Shown here one piece after another: positions 34,718 to 43,741 of a DNA stretch of 64,000 nucleotides (its first letter is position 1; each line of letters starts with the position of its first letter). Location of the stretch: the NCBI RefSeq assembly GCF_003813865.1, contig NZ_RMVG01000009.1, positions 1 through 64,000 of the forward strand. The letters run 5' to 3'. The notes under the pieces were generated by a model. That model did no database searches. It was given only the letters and a program-made list of their open reading frames with translations, and had not been told where the DNA came from. The translations under genes and the position numbers were made by a program. The DNA comes from Candidatus Pantoea deserta. Lineage in GTDB: Bacteria > Pseudomonadota > Gammaproteobacteria > Enterobacterales > Enterobacteriaceae.

Positions 34718-36165
34718 GAGGTTTTCTCATCAGGTTGGACATTACGGGGAGTGGCTGTGCGGTTAGCCAGTGCAAAGCGATCGAGTACCAGCTGCTCCAT
34801 CTTTTCCAGCGCGACGCCTTTGGTTTCAGGCAGATACCTGCGCACAAACCACCATGAAATCAGGCAGCAAACCGCGAAGATCAGCAGCGGAAAACCGCCG
34901 CCAAAATGCGCCGTCAGCCAGGGGTTGCTGTTCATCATCGGGAAGCTCTGGCTAACGAGAAAATTAGCGATCCACATGGCGCCGATCGAGAATCCCATTC
35001 CGGCTGCCCGCAGTCGGGTAGGGAAAATTTCGCCGATGACAGTCCAGACCACCTGCGCCCAGGTCGCGCCGAATATCAACATGAAGCCAAACAGGCCGAT
35101 GACGGAAGCGACGCCTTTCACGCCGCTGTAAAACGCGATAAAGGTGTAGATGAGGCAGATTGCCGCGCCCCATGAGCCAACCGACAGTAGCCGCGTTCGC
35201 CCGACCCGATCGATCAACGCCATGCCTGCCATTACCCCGATAAACTGCATCACGGCCAGCCAGATGGTCATAAACATCGCCTCCTCTATGCCGCCAGTCA
35301 CGTTTCTGAGCAGGGAAGGTCCAAAATACTGAATCACATTAATGCCGGTCAGCTGGTTAAACAGCGCCAGGCCGACGCCGATCACGAGGAAAATCAGCAT
35401 GCGTTTATCAAAGCGCAGTCGTTGTTTTTCCTGAGAGGAGTGGGGCGCGGATTGCAGGGAGGTCTTTATCTCTTGCAGTACGTTTTCTGCATGGGCCGCA
35501 GAGGAAATGCGCGTCAGGGTTTTCAACGCCCGCTCCTCATGTCCGGCCATAACGTTCCAGCGCGGCGATTCGGGAATAAAGCTGATAAAGAGAAAGAACA
35601 GCAGGCACGGCACGAAGGCGGAACCCAGCATCCAGCGCCATCCGCTTTCATTCAGCCACTCAGGCGTAGCTTCTCTGGCGATAAGATAGTTGGTCAGCAG
35701 CACCAGCACCTGCCCGCCGACACAGCAGATCATATGCATCGTCATGGCGCGCCCGCGATAATCTTTTGGCGCCACCTCAGCGATGTATACCGGCGATACC
35801 ACCGACGCCATGCCAATGCCCAGCCCACCCAGCATGCGAAACGCGACAAAAAGTTCGAAATTCGGTGCCAGCGCGGTGCCTGCGACAGAGGCGACAAACA
35901 GCAGCGCCGTGATCAGCAGCGTCTTTTTTCGTCCGTAACGATCGGCAAATTGCCCGGCAAGCAGGCAGTCAATGACGCATCCGATAATGACATTTGATAC
36001 CGCCCAGCCGGTTTCCGCAGGCGTAAGTTGAAAATGCAGACTCAACGGCTCGATGGCGCCTGAAATCACGGATGAATCGTAGCCGAGCAGCAGTCCGCCA
36101 AGTGCTGCTACGCAGCAGATAGACATGACATAAGCAATATTATGACGCGGATGTGAAACGGACAT
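34714..36165 (-). CDS. MFS sugar porter (AraE/GalP/IolT-like)
   Basis: A 483-residue inner-membrane proton symporter with 12 helices. Signature motifs are GLLLGYDSSVISGAIEPL near 24, DRYGRKKTLLI near 75, RMLGGLGIGMASVVSPVYIAEVAP near 112, PESPRW near 207, and the closing FVRRYLPETKGVALEKMEQL. All belong to the sugar porter family. First gene of the operon. A perfect operator for the LacI regulator lies 105 bp upstream of the start, and GGGGAAG precedes the ATG. Confidence 0.9.
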   Translation of the reverse strand: MSVSHPRHNIAYVMSICCVAALGGLLLGYDSSVISGAIEPLSLHFQLTPAETGWAVSNVIIGCVIDCLLAGQFADRYGRKKTLLITALLFVASVAGTALAPNFELFVAFRMLGGLGIGMASVVSPVYIAEVAPKDYRGRAMTMHMICCVGGQVLVLLTNYLIAREATPEWLNESGWRWMLGSAFVPCLLFFLFISFIPESPRWNVMAGHEERALKTLTRISSAAHAENVLQEIKTSLQSAPHSSQEKQRLRFDKRMLIFLVIGVGLALFNQLTGINVIQYFGPSLLRNVTGGIEEAMFMTIWLAVMQFIGVMAGMALIDRVGRTRLLSVGSWGAAICLIYTFIAFYSGVKGVASVIGLFGFMLIFGATWAQVVWTVIGEIFPTRLRAAGMGFSIGAMWIANFLVSQSFPMMNSNPWLTAHFGGGFPLLIFAVCCLISWWFVRRYLPETKGVALEKMEQLVLDRFALANRTATPRNVQPDEKTS

Positions 36166-36269
36166 GATCTTCCCCTGCGATATGAAGTACAGGGAGTATT
36201 AAATAAGAGTTTCATCATCAACAAGAATGAAACTTTCATTTTTAGAGATAGATCATGATTTATTTATAT

Positions 36270-36299
36270 CACATAATGATAGTTATCTATCATTATGTG
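36270..36299. promoter_or_regulatory. LacI-type operator upstream of sugar porter
   Basis: A perfect inverted repeat with 13-bp arms (left arm CACATAATGATAG) and a TTAT centre. The ATGATA/TATCAT core recurs before the LacI gene at 37435. It is positioned to block the porter promoter. Confidence 0.85.
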
Positions 36300-36301
36300 G
36301 C

Positions 36302-36370
36302 GGCAGGCGGCAGGCGGCAGGCGGCAGGCAGGCAGGCAGGCTCGCATGCAGGCAGGCTCGCATGCTGGCA
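36302..36370. repeat. GGCAGGC tandem repeat array
   Basis: Four exact heptamers GGCAGGC (36302-36329) run into repeats of AGGC, then two copies of a unit containing TCGCATGC plus AGGCAGGC. It lies between the 3' end of the LacI gene and the porter operator, two bases from the operator arm. No coding frame explains it. Confidence 0.85.
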
Positions 36371-36397
36371 TTCAGAAACGCAGGCAGGGATCAGGGA

Positions 36398-37420
36398 TCA
36401 GATGTTTTCACGCGTGATAACGTCAAAAGGCACGGTAATATGCGTCGGTCTCGCCTCCGTATCGCTCATTTGACGCAAAAATTCTTCTGTCACCCTTGCG
36501 GCAATTTCATCAAGGCGATGCCGCAGCATGACCTCAATATCTCCCTCAATAAGCGCAAGGTCGCCATCAACGACCGGGCCGTGGCACAGCAGTTTTATTC
36601 CTTTCCGGCCGCTCTCTTTAATAGCTTTAAGAACGCCTTCTATCCCACCGCATGGGGCATAGATCAAGGACAGATTCTGCTGCTGACTGAGCAGGCGCTT
36701 CGCCGCCGCGTAGCCTCCTTCCATGCTCTCATGCGTTTTTACCGGCTCCAGCACGACGCAACCGCTGTTTTGTTCCCGCAGATAAGAGCGAAAGCTGATT
36801 TCGCAGCTTTCCTGACAGTTAAAGCGATGGTCGCCGAGCAGAATGCCGATAACCTCGTTTTGTCTGAGCAACCTGTCGGCAAACCAGCCTGCCGTGCGTC
36901 CGGCTTTCTGATTATCCAGCCCTATATAGCCTGAATGGCCACAGGGTGAAAAGTCGGAAAACAGAGCGTAAACAAAGATACCGGAAGCGGTAATCTCTTT
37001 GATGGTGTGGCGTATCAGTGGATGGTCGAGCGCGACCAGCCCGATAACATCGACCCGTTTCGCCAGCGCATGCAGCGCGTCCACCATGCTCTCTATGTTA
37101 TCGATGTCCAGCCATAAAAATTCAGGTTCCGTCTGCATACGCTGGCGCGCGCACTGTTTCAGATGCTCGGCAAATGAAGCATAAAAAGAGTGATCTTTTG
37201 ACAGCAAAATAAAGCCTGTACGCACGCTGGCCCTGTCCGACTTTATTTCGCGCGACATAACCTGAAGCAACTCCTCCCGGTATCCCAGATGCTCGGCTGC
37301 TTTTAGCACCTTTTGTTGGGTCTCCGGGCGCACCGGCGCTCGACCATTTAACACGCGATCGACCGTGGCAATGCCTACGCCAGCCTCACGGGCGATATCA
37401 GACATGGAAATTTTTTTCAT
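36398..37420 (-). CDS. LacI family transcriptional regulator
   Basis: A 340-residue repressor. The N-terminal helix-turn-helix is SMSDIAREAGVGIATVDRVL at 5-24, followed by the hinge helix GRAPVRPETQQKVLKAAEHL. The periplasmic-binding-like ligand domain (residues 60-330) has GFILLSKDHSFYASFAEHL and VIGLVALDHPLI. The VDRVLNG form of the recognition helix belongs to the subgroup often linked with inositol or sugar catabolism. Its operator-like palindrome occurs before its own gene and before the porter, so it controls both. The sugar is unknown. Confidence 0.88.
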   Translation of the reverse strand: MKKISMSDIAREAGVGIATVDRVLNGRAPVRPETQQKVLKAAEHLGYREELLQVMSREIKSDRASVRTGFILLSKDHSFYASFAEHLKQCARQRMQTEPEFLWLDIDNIESMVDALHALAKRVDVIGLVALDHPLIRHTIKEITASGIFVYALFSDFSPCGHSGYIGLDNQKAGRTAGWFADRLLRQNEVIGILLGDHRFNCQESCEISFRSYLREQNSGCVVLEPVKTHESMEGGYAAAKRLLSQQQNLSLIYAPCGGIEGVLKAIKESGRKGIKLLCHGPVVDGDLALIEGDIEVMLRHRLDEIAARVTEEFLRQMSDTEARPTHITVPFDVITRENI

Positions 37421-37434
37421 TGCGCTCGCCTGAA

Positions 37435-37452
37435 ATGATAATTATCTATCAT
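37435..37452. promoter_or_regulatory. LacI-type operator upstream of its own gene
   Basis: ATGATAATTATCTATCAT carries the same ATGATA/TATCAT half-sites and TTAT centre as the porter operator, with one central mismatch. It is 15 bp before the LacI start, so it suits autorepression. Confidence 0.75.
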
Positions 37453-37694
37453 CTTATCTGAAACCGCAGGGGGCGCGCAAAGCAATTGCTGACAGACAGG
37501 CCTGCGCTGCGGGAAGTGGGTATAAGCCAGCACTGCGCTATGCCAGGCCTGCTCGTGAGCCGCTAAAGAACAGCGCGCTCATCCTATGTTCAGCCTGACG
37601 CTAATGCGCCAGGCAGCAGGGCAGCGACGCATCGCCTCTTAGCCTTGCCTGTTCAGGGAGAGAAAGGCGGGGCGGCAAACCGCCCGCTCGCTGG

Positions 37695-38768
37695 CTATAA
37701 CGGACGGCGATCCTGATTTTCCTGCTGTTGCTGCCGGCGGTCTCCCTGCAATATCTGCTTCCGCGTTACCGCTCTGGTTAGCATGATAGCGGCAAGCGCC
37801 ACCATTCCGCCCAGCGCGGTCGCCTCGAACCGGTGGGTAGCGATCGCAGGCTGCGGAATACCGAAGCCTGCGATCATAAAGACCACCATCATAGTAATGA
37901 GAAAGCTAAAAAAGCCGTAAGAGCGTGCGATAAGGGACCAGGAAAAGGTATAGGCCATAAAGCCGGTGACGATAAACCCCGTCATGATGAACAGCGGGCT
38001 GCTGCAATAATCCGTCAGCCCTGCCGCAGTGATACCGCCGATGAGAGTACCCAGCACGCGCGCCTGCACCCGTGAGACGGTATCCTGATAGTTATTACGC
38101 AGGCAGATAAGCAGGGTCATGCCCGCCCAGTAGCCGTTTCGCAGGTGGAATGTCTCTACTACGGCGAGCGCCGCCGCCATTCCCAGCATGGCGCAGATGA
38201 CCGACCATTGCAGGTGTATGCGATGCTTATATTTGCCGCATGTATGCTTCAGGAAGCGTATCCAGGTGCCGGGTCGGAAGTCTCGCAGATGAAAAAGGCC
38301 GCGCTGAAAGACCAGGGCGAGAAAAGCCATCTGAATCATTCCCCCCATAGCGGCAAGGCCAGCGCGCCACAGCGCATGTTCTGCCGTACCGGCATAATTA
38401 CCCGATACCAGATAGGCTATCGCCCACTGTTGTAGCATCCACCACGCGCTGGCATCGATATTCGCCATGACCACATAGAGACCGGTATAGAGCAGCGCGC
38501 CGCCGACATAGAGCGGCAGCAGGTTGCCAGCGATACAACCCAGCCATGTCGAGACGGCAAGGCCCAGCGTCGTGGTTGAGAGCAGCGACAGGGAGGAGCC
38601 TCCCCAGGTCTTATTGGCGCCAAACGCCAGCGTCAGCGCGCCACTGGCGGCGATGCTGGCGGCAGGAATATGGCCAGTAATAAAGCCTGTCAGGCTGATG
38701 AGGATAATCGCGGGCAGGCAGTAAAGCCCCAGTATGACGTCATGTCTCAAACCGGGCGTAAGTGGCAT
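37695..38768 (-). CDS. FUSC family membrane protein
   Basis: A 357-residue inner-membrane protein with two sets of about five hydrophobic helices separated by a loop (residues about 165-190, rich in basic residues). This is the half-repeat organisation of fusaric-acid-resistance (FUSC) and aromatic-acid exporter proteins. The second half has GYWAGMTLLICLRNNYQDTV and RVLGTLIGGITAAGL, the FUSC signature. The ATG at 38768 has AGGAG upstream. It lies downstream of a LysR gene on the same strand (gap 209 bp). No membrane-fusion partner is adjacent, so a complete efflux pump is not evident. The C-terminus is Gln-rich. Confidence 0.8.
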   Translation of the reverse strand: MPLTPGLRHDVILGLYCLPAIILISLTGFITGHIPAASIAASGALTLAFGANKTWGGSSLSLLSTTTLGLAVSTWLGCIAGNLLPLYVGGALLYTGLYVVMANIDASAWWMLQQWAIAYLVSGNYAGTAEHALWRAGLAAMGGMIQMAFLALVFQRGLFHLRDFRPGTWIRFLKHTCGKYKHRIHLQWSVICAMLGMAAALAVVETFHLRNGYWAGMTLLICLRNNYQDTVSRVQARVLGTLIGGITAAGLTDYCSSPLFIMTGFIVTGFMAYTFSWSLIARSYGFFSFLITMMVVFMIAGFGIPQPAIATHRFEATALGGMVALAAIMLTRAVTRKQILQGDRRQQQQENQDRRPL

Positions 38769-38977
38769 ATCATCTCCTTGCAAATTTCAGGCGGCTGGGC
38801 TGAAAGACGCAAGCGCGTCTCAGTCCGCGACGGCCGCTCGTCAGGAAAAGGGCGGCTCAGTTTTCCGCATAACTCTCTGCACTGCATTGTAGAAGATGCC
38901 CGTGGCAATGCCGCAAAAAATCCGGCGGCGAACGCCGTAGCAACGCGCGCGGTACTAATCGGTACGTCTGAATCTTT

Positions 38978-39886
38978 TCAGTACGCATCCTGACGGCGGC
39001 GAAACAGGTCAGTTATCCAGTCAATAAAGACCCTGACGGCAGGGGAAAGATTGTGTCTGTCTGGCCACAGCACCGAGACAGGCTTAGGGACATCGGGGTA
39101 GTCGGAGAGCAGTTCGACCAGTTCTCCCGTGCGGATATAAGGCTCCAGAGCCGCGCGCAGCGCGTGCAGGATGCCCAGTCCGGCCAGACCGCTGCTCAGC
39201 AGCACATCTGAGTTATTGACCAGCACGCTGCTGGGCGGACGCAGAGAGCGCGTCTCTCCATTCTCAACAAACTGCCAGCTCATCAGTTCTCGGCTGTGCT
39301 CGCTGAAAAAATTAACGGCTTTATGCTGCAACAGGTCGTCGGGGGATCGCGGCTGACCGTAACGATAGAGGTAATCCGGCGAGGCGCAGGTGACCATCCT
39401 GACCAGACCCAGCCGACGCGATACAAAACTGGAGTCTTCCAGCTCGCCCAGACGGATAACACAGTCCACGCCTTCGGTAATCAGATCGGTAATTTTGTCC
39501 GACGCCGTAAGAACAACCTCAATGTGGGGATACTGCGCCTGAAATTCTGCAATAGCGGGAATAATCAGTGCGTGCGCCAGCGCCAGCGGGATATCCAGTC
39601 GCAGGCGGCCCCGTGGCGGCTGGTCAGAAGAATACGAGGACATCATATCCTCCACGTCAGCCAGTATTTTTCTGGCGCGCTGATAAAATTCCTCGCCTTC
39701 TGCCGTCAGATTTAGCTTGCGGGTAGTGCGGTGGATCAGCCTGACGCCGAGCGCATTCTCAAGCTGATGAATGGCTTTGCTCACCGCCGGACGATGCATT
39801 TGCAACCTGTCAGCGGCTCGCGTAAAGCTTCCCAGCTCAACCACCTGCGCGAAGATCTCCATCTGTTCCAGCCTGTTTGAGCGCAT
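38978..39886 (-). CDS. LysR family transcriptional regulator
   Basis: A 302-residue LysR protein of the CrgA-type subgroup. Its helix-turn-helix reads FAQVVELGSFTRAADRLQMH, followed by RPAVSKAIHQLENALGVRLIHRTTRKL in the first 60 residues. The effector domain starts near 90 (RGRLRLDIPLALAHALIIPA). It is divergent from the alcohol dehydrogenase-like gene at 40103 (216 bp apart), which it probably controls. It could also affect the FUSC gene downstream. Confidence 0.88.
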   Translation of the reverse strand: MRSNRLEQMEIFAQVVELGSFTRAADRLQMHRPAVSKAIHQLENALGVRLIHRTTRKLNLTAEGEEFYQRARKILADVEDMMSSYSSDQPPRGRLRLDIPLALAHALIIPAIAEFQAQYPHIEVVLTASDKITDLITEGVDCVIRLGELEDSSFVSRRLGLVRMVTCASPDYLYRYGQPRSPDDLLQHKAVNFFSEHSRELMSWQFVENGETRSLRPPSSVLVNNSDVLLSSGLAGLGILHALRAALEPYIRTGELVELLSDYPDVPKPVSVLWPDRHNLSPAVRVFIDWITDLFRRRQDAY

Positions 39887-40102
39887 GTTCCTGCCTGCTT
39901 TTATGAATAACCCGTCTGATTGTATAACGGTCCAGCGCCGGGATGTCAGACAGATTGTTTCCTGCCTGATACCACTGAATGATTCTGGCGCGTCTTTTTC
40001 ACGCCGCCCGCTCTTTTTATCATCACTGCAACCTGATGAGCGCAGCGGATTGTCGCTGCGGCTGATTAACCATCACCAGTGAATTGTAAGATGAGGAAGA
40101 TA

Positions 40103-41116
40103 ATGAAAGCATGGCTACTGAAAGACTTTGGGCTGGCAAACCTTCAGCCTGAAGAGATTGCAACCCCAACGCCGGGTCCCGGCGAACTGTTGGTCAGGGT
40201 AGGCGCGGTCTCACTGAATTTTCGTGATAAAGCCATCGTCGAGGGTTTTTATGAGCCGCACCTTGTACCCAAACCCCTTATCCCTGTCTCGGATGCGGCC
40301 GGCACCGTAGTGGCTACAGGTGACGGTGTCACGCGTTTTGCGGTGGGCGACCGGGTTAATTCCCACCTTTACTCACGCTGGATCGACGGCGAACCGGCAG
40401 CGGATGAACCCGCATGGTGTCTGGGAATGCCTCTGCCGGGCGGCCTGGCTGAATATATGATTCTTCATGAAAACTCTGCCGTGAAGGCGCCGGCGCATAT
40501 GTCTGACGAACAGGCCGCAACGCTGCCCATCGCCGCGCTCACCGCCTGGTATGCGCTGATGGATGTAGGGAATCTACAGCCAGGTCAGACCGTGCTGGTA
40601 CAGGGAACAGGCGGAGTTTCCGTGTTTGCTGCGCAGATCGCGCATGCGCACGGCGCGCGCGTTATCGCCACTTCCAGCAACGATGAGAACCTTGAACGTA
40701 TCAAAGCGCTGGGGGCGGATGAGGGGATTAACTATAAAACCCACCCGAACTGGTCGCAGAAAGTGCTGGAGCTTACCGGGGGTAAAGGCGTAGACATCAC
40801 CCTTGATGTCGCGGGCGGTAACGGGATCAATCAATCCGTCGCGGCGACGAAAGTTGCCGGGCTAGTCGCTCAGGTCGGCTTTCTGGCGGGACAGACCTCT
40901 CAGCTGGATCTGATGCCGGTGATTTTCCGGCAGACCACGCTGCGCGGTATTGCGGTTGCGCCGCGCACCTCTTTTGACCGTATGAACCCCTTCCTGGATC
41001 GGCATAAAATCGCGCCCGAAATTGAGCGCGTCTACTCTTTCGACGACGCGATTGCAGCCTTTAACCATCTGTCACGGGGAGCCTTCGGCAAAATCGTCAT
41101 CAGCATCGGCAAATAA
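40103..41116 (+). CDS. Zinc-independent MDR alcohol dehydrogenase / quinone reductase
   Basis: A 337-residue medium-chain reductase. It has a GroES-like N-terminal domain (PGPGELLVRVGAVSLNFRDK) and a Rossmann half with VLVQGTGGVSVFAAQIAHAHGARVIATSS near 165-195. Typical zinc ligands are absent, as in quinone oxidoreductases, although the sequence is annotated in many genomes as an alcohol dehydrogenase. The ATG at 40103 follows GAGGAAGATA; a longer start at 40079 is rejected. It is divergent from the LysR gene. A perfect 12-bp hairpin at 41138-41166 follows its stop. Confidence 0.85.
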   Translation: MKAWLLKDFGLANLQPEEIATPTPGPGELLVRVGAVSLNFRDKAIVEGFYEPHLVPKPLIPVSDAAGTVVATGDGVTRFAVGDRVNSHLYSRWIDGEPAADEPAWCLGMPLPGGLAEYMILHENSAVKAPAHMSDEQAATLPIAALTAWYALMDVGNLQPGQTVLVQGTGGVSVFAAQIAHAHGARVIATSSNDENLERIKALGADEGINYKTHPNWSQKVLELTGGKGVDITLDVAGGNGINQSVAATKVAGLVAQVGFLAGQTSQLDLMPVIFRQTTLRGIAVAPRTSFDRMNPFLDRHKIAPEIERVYSFDDAIAAFNHLSRGAFGKIVISIGK

Positions 41117-41137
41117 ATCGCCGCTCAGGATGCCATT

Positions 41138-41166
41138 GCTGCCCGTTTGTCAGGCAAACGGGCAGC
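41138..41166. terminator. Strong hairpin after dehydrogenase gene
   Basis: GCTGCCCGTTTG and CAAACGGGCAGC are perfect 12-bp arms with a 5-base loop. No T-run follows on the plus strand, so it may end transcription with a factor or protect the 3' end of the mRNA. Confidence 0.5.
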
Positions 41167-41308
41167 TAACAGCAGCAGGGGTCATCTCAACCGCCAGCTA
41201 AGGAAGCGAAGCGGAATAGTTGAAAATTTTTTGTTATTTAAAGCGATTCCTAATCAGCGACTTAACCCGAATTGCGGCGCAAACCGGCGTTTCTTCAGCT
41301 TTCGTGGT

Positions 41309-41335
41309 TAAAGCCTCCCCGCGTTACGCCGATAA
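41309..41335 (+). promoter_or_regulatory. FliA (sigma-28) promoter of lone flagellin gene
   Basis: TAAAGCCT at 41309-41316 and GCCGATAA at 41328-41335 are separated by exactly 11 bases. The right element is a perfect flagellar sigma-28 -10, and the left is TAAA plus three of four further consensus bases. The start codon lies 33 bp downstream. Confidence 0.9.
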
Positions 41336-41367
41336 ATCATACAGTTTCCATGAGGTATGTAGCGGCT

Positions 41368-42819
41368 ATGTTAACAATAAATTACAACGACTCTGCCGCG
41401 CTGACGAATAATGCAATGAAAAACAGCTCGTCAGTGTTGGGTGAGGTGATCGAACGACTCTCGTCCGGTTCGCGTATTAACAGCGCAAAAGATGATGCCG
41501 CAGGACAGGCCATTTCCAACCGCATGACAGCAAACGTCAAGGCTGACAATATGGTTATACGCGGTCTGAGTGACGCGATTAGCTATGCGCAAACCGCCGA
41601 GGGGAGTCTGCAAACCGTCAGCAGCTTACTGATCCGCGCAAAAGGGCTGGCGATTCAGGCGGCCAACGGCACGCTGTCGGACGCTGACCGGGCCAGCGTT
41701 AATGAAGAGTATCAACAGATCCTGGCGGGCATCACCGACATTTCGGAACAAACGGAAATCTTTGGTCAGTACCCGCTGGCCACCAGCGATCCCGATTTGC
41801 CGCCCGCGCTATTGGGTAATGTGCTACCGATTAAAACCCGGTTTCCCGTGGCGGGCCAGAGCTACTCGTTTTCGTCCGGCATTGTGCCATTAGCCTATAT
41901 TCCCGCGGGCGCGACCAACATCACCATCACCATCGATTCGCTGGGTCAGGACGATGATGTGCAGCTGTTTACGCGCGACGGTAAACATCTGGCCGGTACG
42001 CCCGTCAACGGCAGCGATCCGGATTATACCTGGGTCAGCAAAGGGATTACCGATGACGCATCCGCGACCGCCAGCCTGCTCACCAGCGGCAACGGTTTTA
42101 CCAGCGGCGCGACCTATGACGATTCGCAGCTGCTGGAGGGCGGCGCGAGCTGGGCGCTGAACGGCAGCGCAACCCAGGTCTATAACGGTATGACCATCCG
42201 CTACAGCGGCGATGGCGATCGCTATGAAGACACCACCAGCGGCGACTATAACAACGGCACTATCCTCAGCAACCCGCTGGAGCAGATCAGTCTGGATCAG
42301 GTAACGGAAGATCTGATTGTGGTGGTGGTGGGCAACGGCTCTTTCACCAGCAAGCTGACCTGGGGCACGCTGCCGGAACCGGAAATCCAGCCAGCGGTGC
42401 CGCCGAAGCAGAGTCGGCCTTTTGACGTCGTCACCAGCGCTGATTTCGGTCAGCAGATGCAGACTGATACGCTGGAGCCGACGCCCACCGACCTGAAAAC
42501 GCTAGGACTCAACAATACCACGCTGCTGACCGACGGCGACATTTCCATCAGCATGAAGGCGGTGGACGCGGCGCTGAATAAGGTGAGCGCTTACCGTTCG
42601 CACTATGGCGCGAAGATTAACCGGTATGAATCAAACAAATCGGTGCTGGCGCAGCAAAGTATTGATACGCAAACGGCCCGCAGTCGTATTCAGGATGCGG
42701 ACTACGCCCAGGAGGCGAGCCGCCTGGCGCGAACCCAGATTCTGCAACAGGGGCAGAGCGCTGTGATGAAAATCGCTAATCAGTCACCGGAAATGGTGCT
42801 GGCTCTGTTACAGAGTTAA
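41368..42819 (+). CDS. Flagellin with unusual beta-rich central domain
   Basis: A 483-residue flagellin. The N-terminal D0/D1 helices cover about residues 1-140 (LSSGSRINSAKDDAAGQAIS is the standard signature) and the C-terminal helices about 395-483 (RSRIQDADYAQEASRLART, QANQSPEMVLALLQ-like end). The roughly 250 residues between are not the usual D2/D3. They include IPAGATNITITIDSLGQDDD and VQLFTRDGKHLAG, a pattern like pre-peptidase C-terminal (PPC) beta domains, then Ser/Gly/Asp-rich segments. The ATG at 41368 is used with GAGGT upstream. It is driven by a FliA promoter but has no other flagellar gene nearby. It may decorate or replace the main filament protein. Confidence 0.85.
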   Translation: MLTINYNDSAALTNNAMKNSSSVLGEVIERLSSGSRINSAKDDAAGQAISNRMTANVKADNMVIRGLSDAISYAQTAEGSLQTVSSLLIRAKGLAIQAANGTLSDADRASVNEEYQQILAGITDISEQTEIFGQYPLATSDPDLPPALLGNVLPIKTRFPVAGQSYSFSSGIVPLAYIPAGATNITITIDSLGQDDDVQLFTRDGKHLAGTPVNGSDPDYTWVSKGITDDASATASLLTSGNGFTSGATYDDSQLLEGGASWALNGSATQVYNGMTIRYSGDGDRYEDTTSGDYNNGTILSNPLEQISLDQVTEDLIVVVVGNGSFTSKLTWGTLPEPEIQPAVPPKQSRPFDVVTSADFGQQMQTDTLEPTPTDLKTLGLNNTTLLTDGDISISMKAVDAALNKVSAYRSHYGAKINRYESNKSVLAQQSIDTQTARSRIQDADYAQEASRLARTQILQQGQSAVMKIANQSPEMVLALLQS

Positions 42820-42971
42820 CAGGCCGAACGACCCCGCAGTTTGACTTCCGCATGACCAGGGATGGTTGCCTTTTGCATCCTGCTATCTCTTTCACCGGCT
42901 GAGGCCGCCTCAGCGACACTCATCTTCTTATCCGGCGAAAAAAAGCTATTTTTCCTGGCCTCGCGGCAGGG

Positions 42972-43250
42972 TTAGTTATCACGTCCGGCGGTCCAGGGAT
43001 TAAATGACGGCTCCTGCGCGGCGGCGGAATCCGGCTTATCCAGCGAATCGAGATACAGGGCTTCAACTTCGGCGCGCGCCCAGGGCGTCCGGCGTAAAAA
43101 TTTCAGGCTGGATTTCACGCTGGGATCGTTCCTGAAGCAGTTGATATTAATCAGCTTGCTAAGTTCAACCCAGCCGAAACGCGCAACCAGCGCGTTAACC
43201 TGCATTTCGAGCGTGACGCCGTGCAGCGGATCGTTGGCATGATGGGGCAT
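42972..43250 (-). CDS. VF530 family DNA-binding protein
   Basis: A 92-residue protein with the VF530 (DUF2132) domain in its first 70 residues: [20 protein letters not shown], then [20 protein letters not shown] and the [11 protein letters not shown] helix. The family is small, dimeric and thought to bind nucleic acids. The ATG at 43250 has a perfect AGGAGG upstream; 26 extra upstream residues are rejected. It is divergent from the small basic protein at 43361. Confidence 0.85.
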   Translation of the reverse strand: MPHHANDPLHGVTLEMQVNALVARFGWVELSKLININCFRNDPSVKSSLKFLRRTPWARAEVEALYLDSLDKPDSAAAQEPSFNPWTAGRDN

Positions 43251-43360
43251 AAGTTTTCCTCCTGAGACAGGTGGGGAAGGGTACAAGAAAGCCATAACAG
43301 CGGCAATAAATGCGTTTTCCGCGTACACTCATCGCTGTCAGTTACCCAGGAGGAGCGGTT

Positions 43361-43669
43361 ATGAGCGATAAAAAGATGATCTCCATCGATCAGTTTTCTG
43401 CCGAAGAGCGCCTGGCGGTGGATGTGTTAATCAAAGGTCTGAGAGAAAAATATCGCCAGCGCAGCGGAAAAGAGCCTGACAGTAAAAAAGAAAAGGAGTT
43501 TACGGCCGAGGCCAGACAGCAAATCATGAGCAGCAAACTGGCCAGAGAGAAAGCGCAGGCTGATAAAGCTAAAAAAACGCCCCTGCGCAGAAAGAAACCT
43601 GAATCGTTAAAAGAGAGCGAAGTCAGCGACTTTAGCTGGAAAGCCTCGGTGGTGAAAGGGCGTCGCTAA
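43361..43669 (+). CDS. Small highly charged hypothetical protein
   Basis: A 102-residue protein made of helical, Lys/Arg/Glu-rich sequence (VLIKGLREKYRQRSGKEP, then KKEKEFTAEARQ and TPLRRKKPESLKESEVSDFS). It has no signal peptide or membrane segment. The basic composition suggests a nucleic-acid or ribosome association, which is inference only. AGGAGG lies six bases before the ATG, so translation is well supported. I do not recognise a family name. Confidence 0.6.
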   Translation: MSDKKMISIDQFSAEERLAVDVLIKGLREKYRQRSGKEPDSKKEKEFTAEARQQIMSSKLAREKAQADKAKKTPLRRKKPESLKESEVSDFSWKASVVKGRR

Positions 43670-43741
43670 ATCGTCCTGTGGCTGGCTGCATCAGCTGAGT
43701 ACTGAAAAACAACGCGCTGCTCAGCCAGCGCCTGTTAAACC

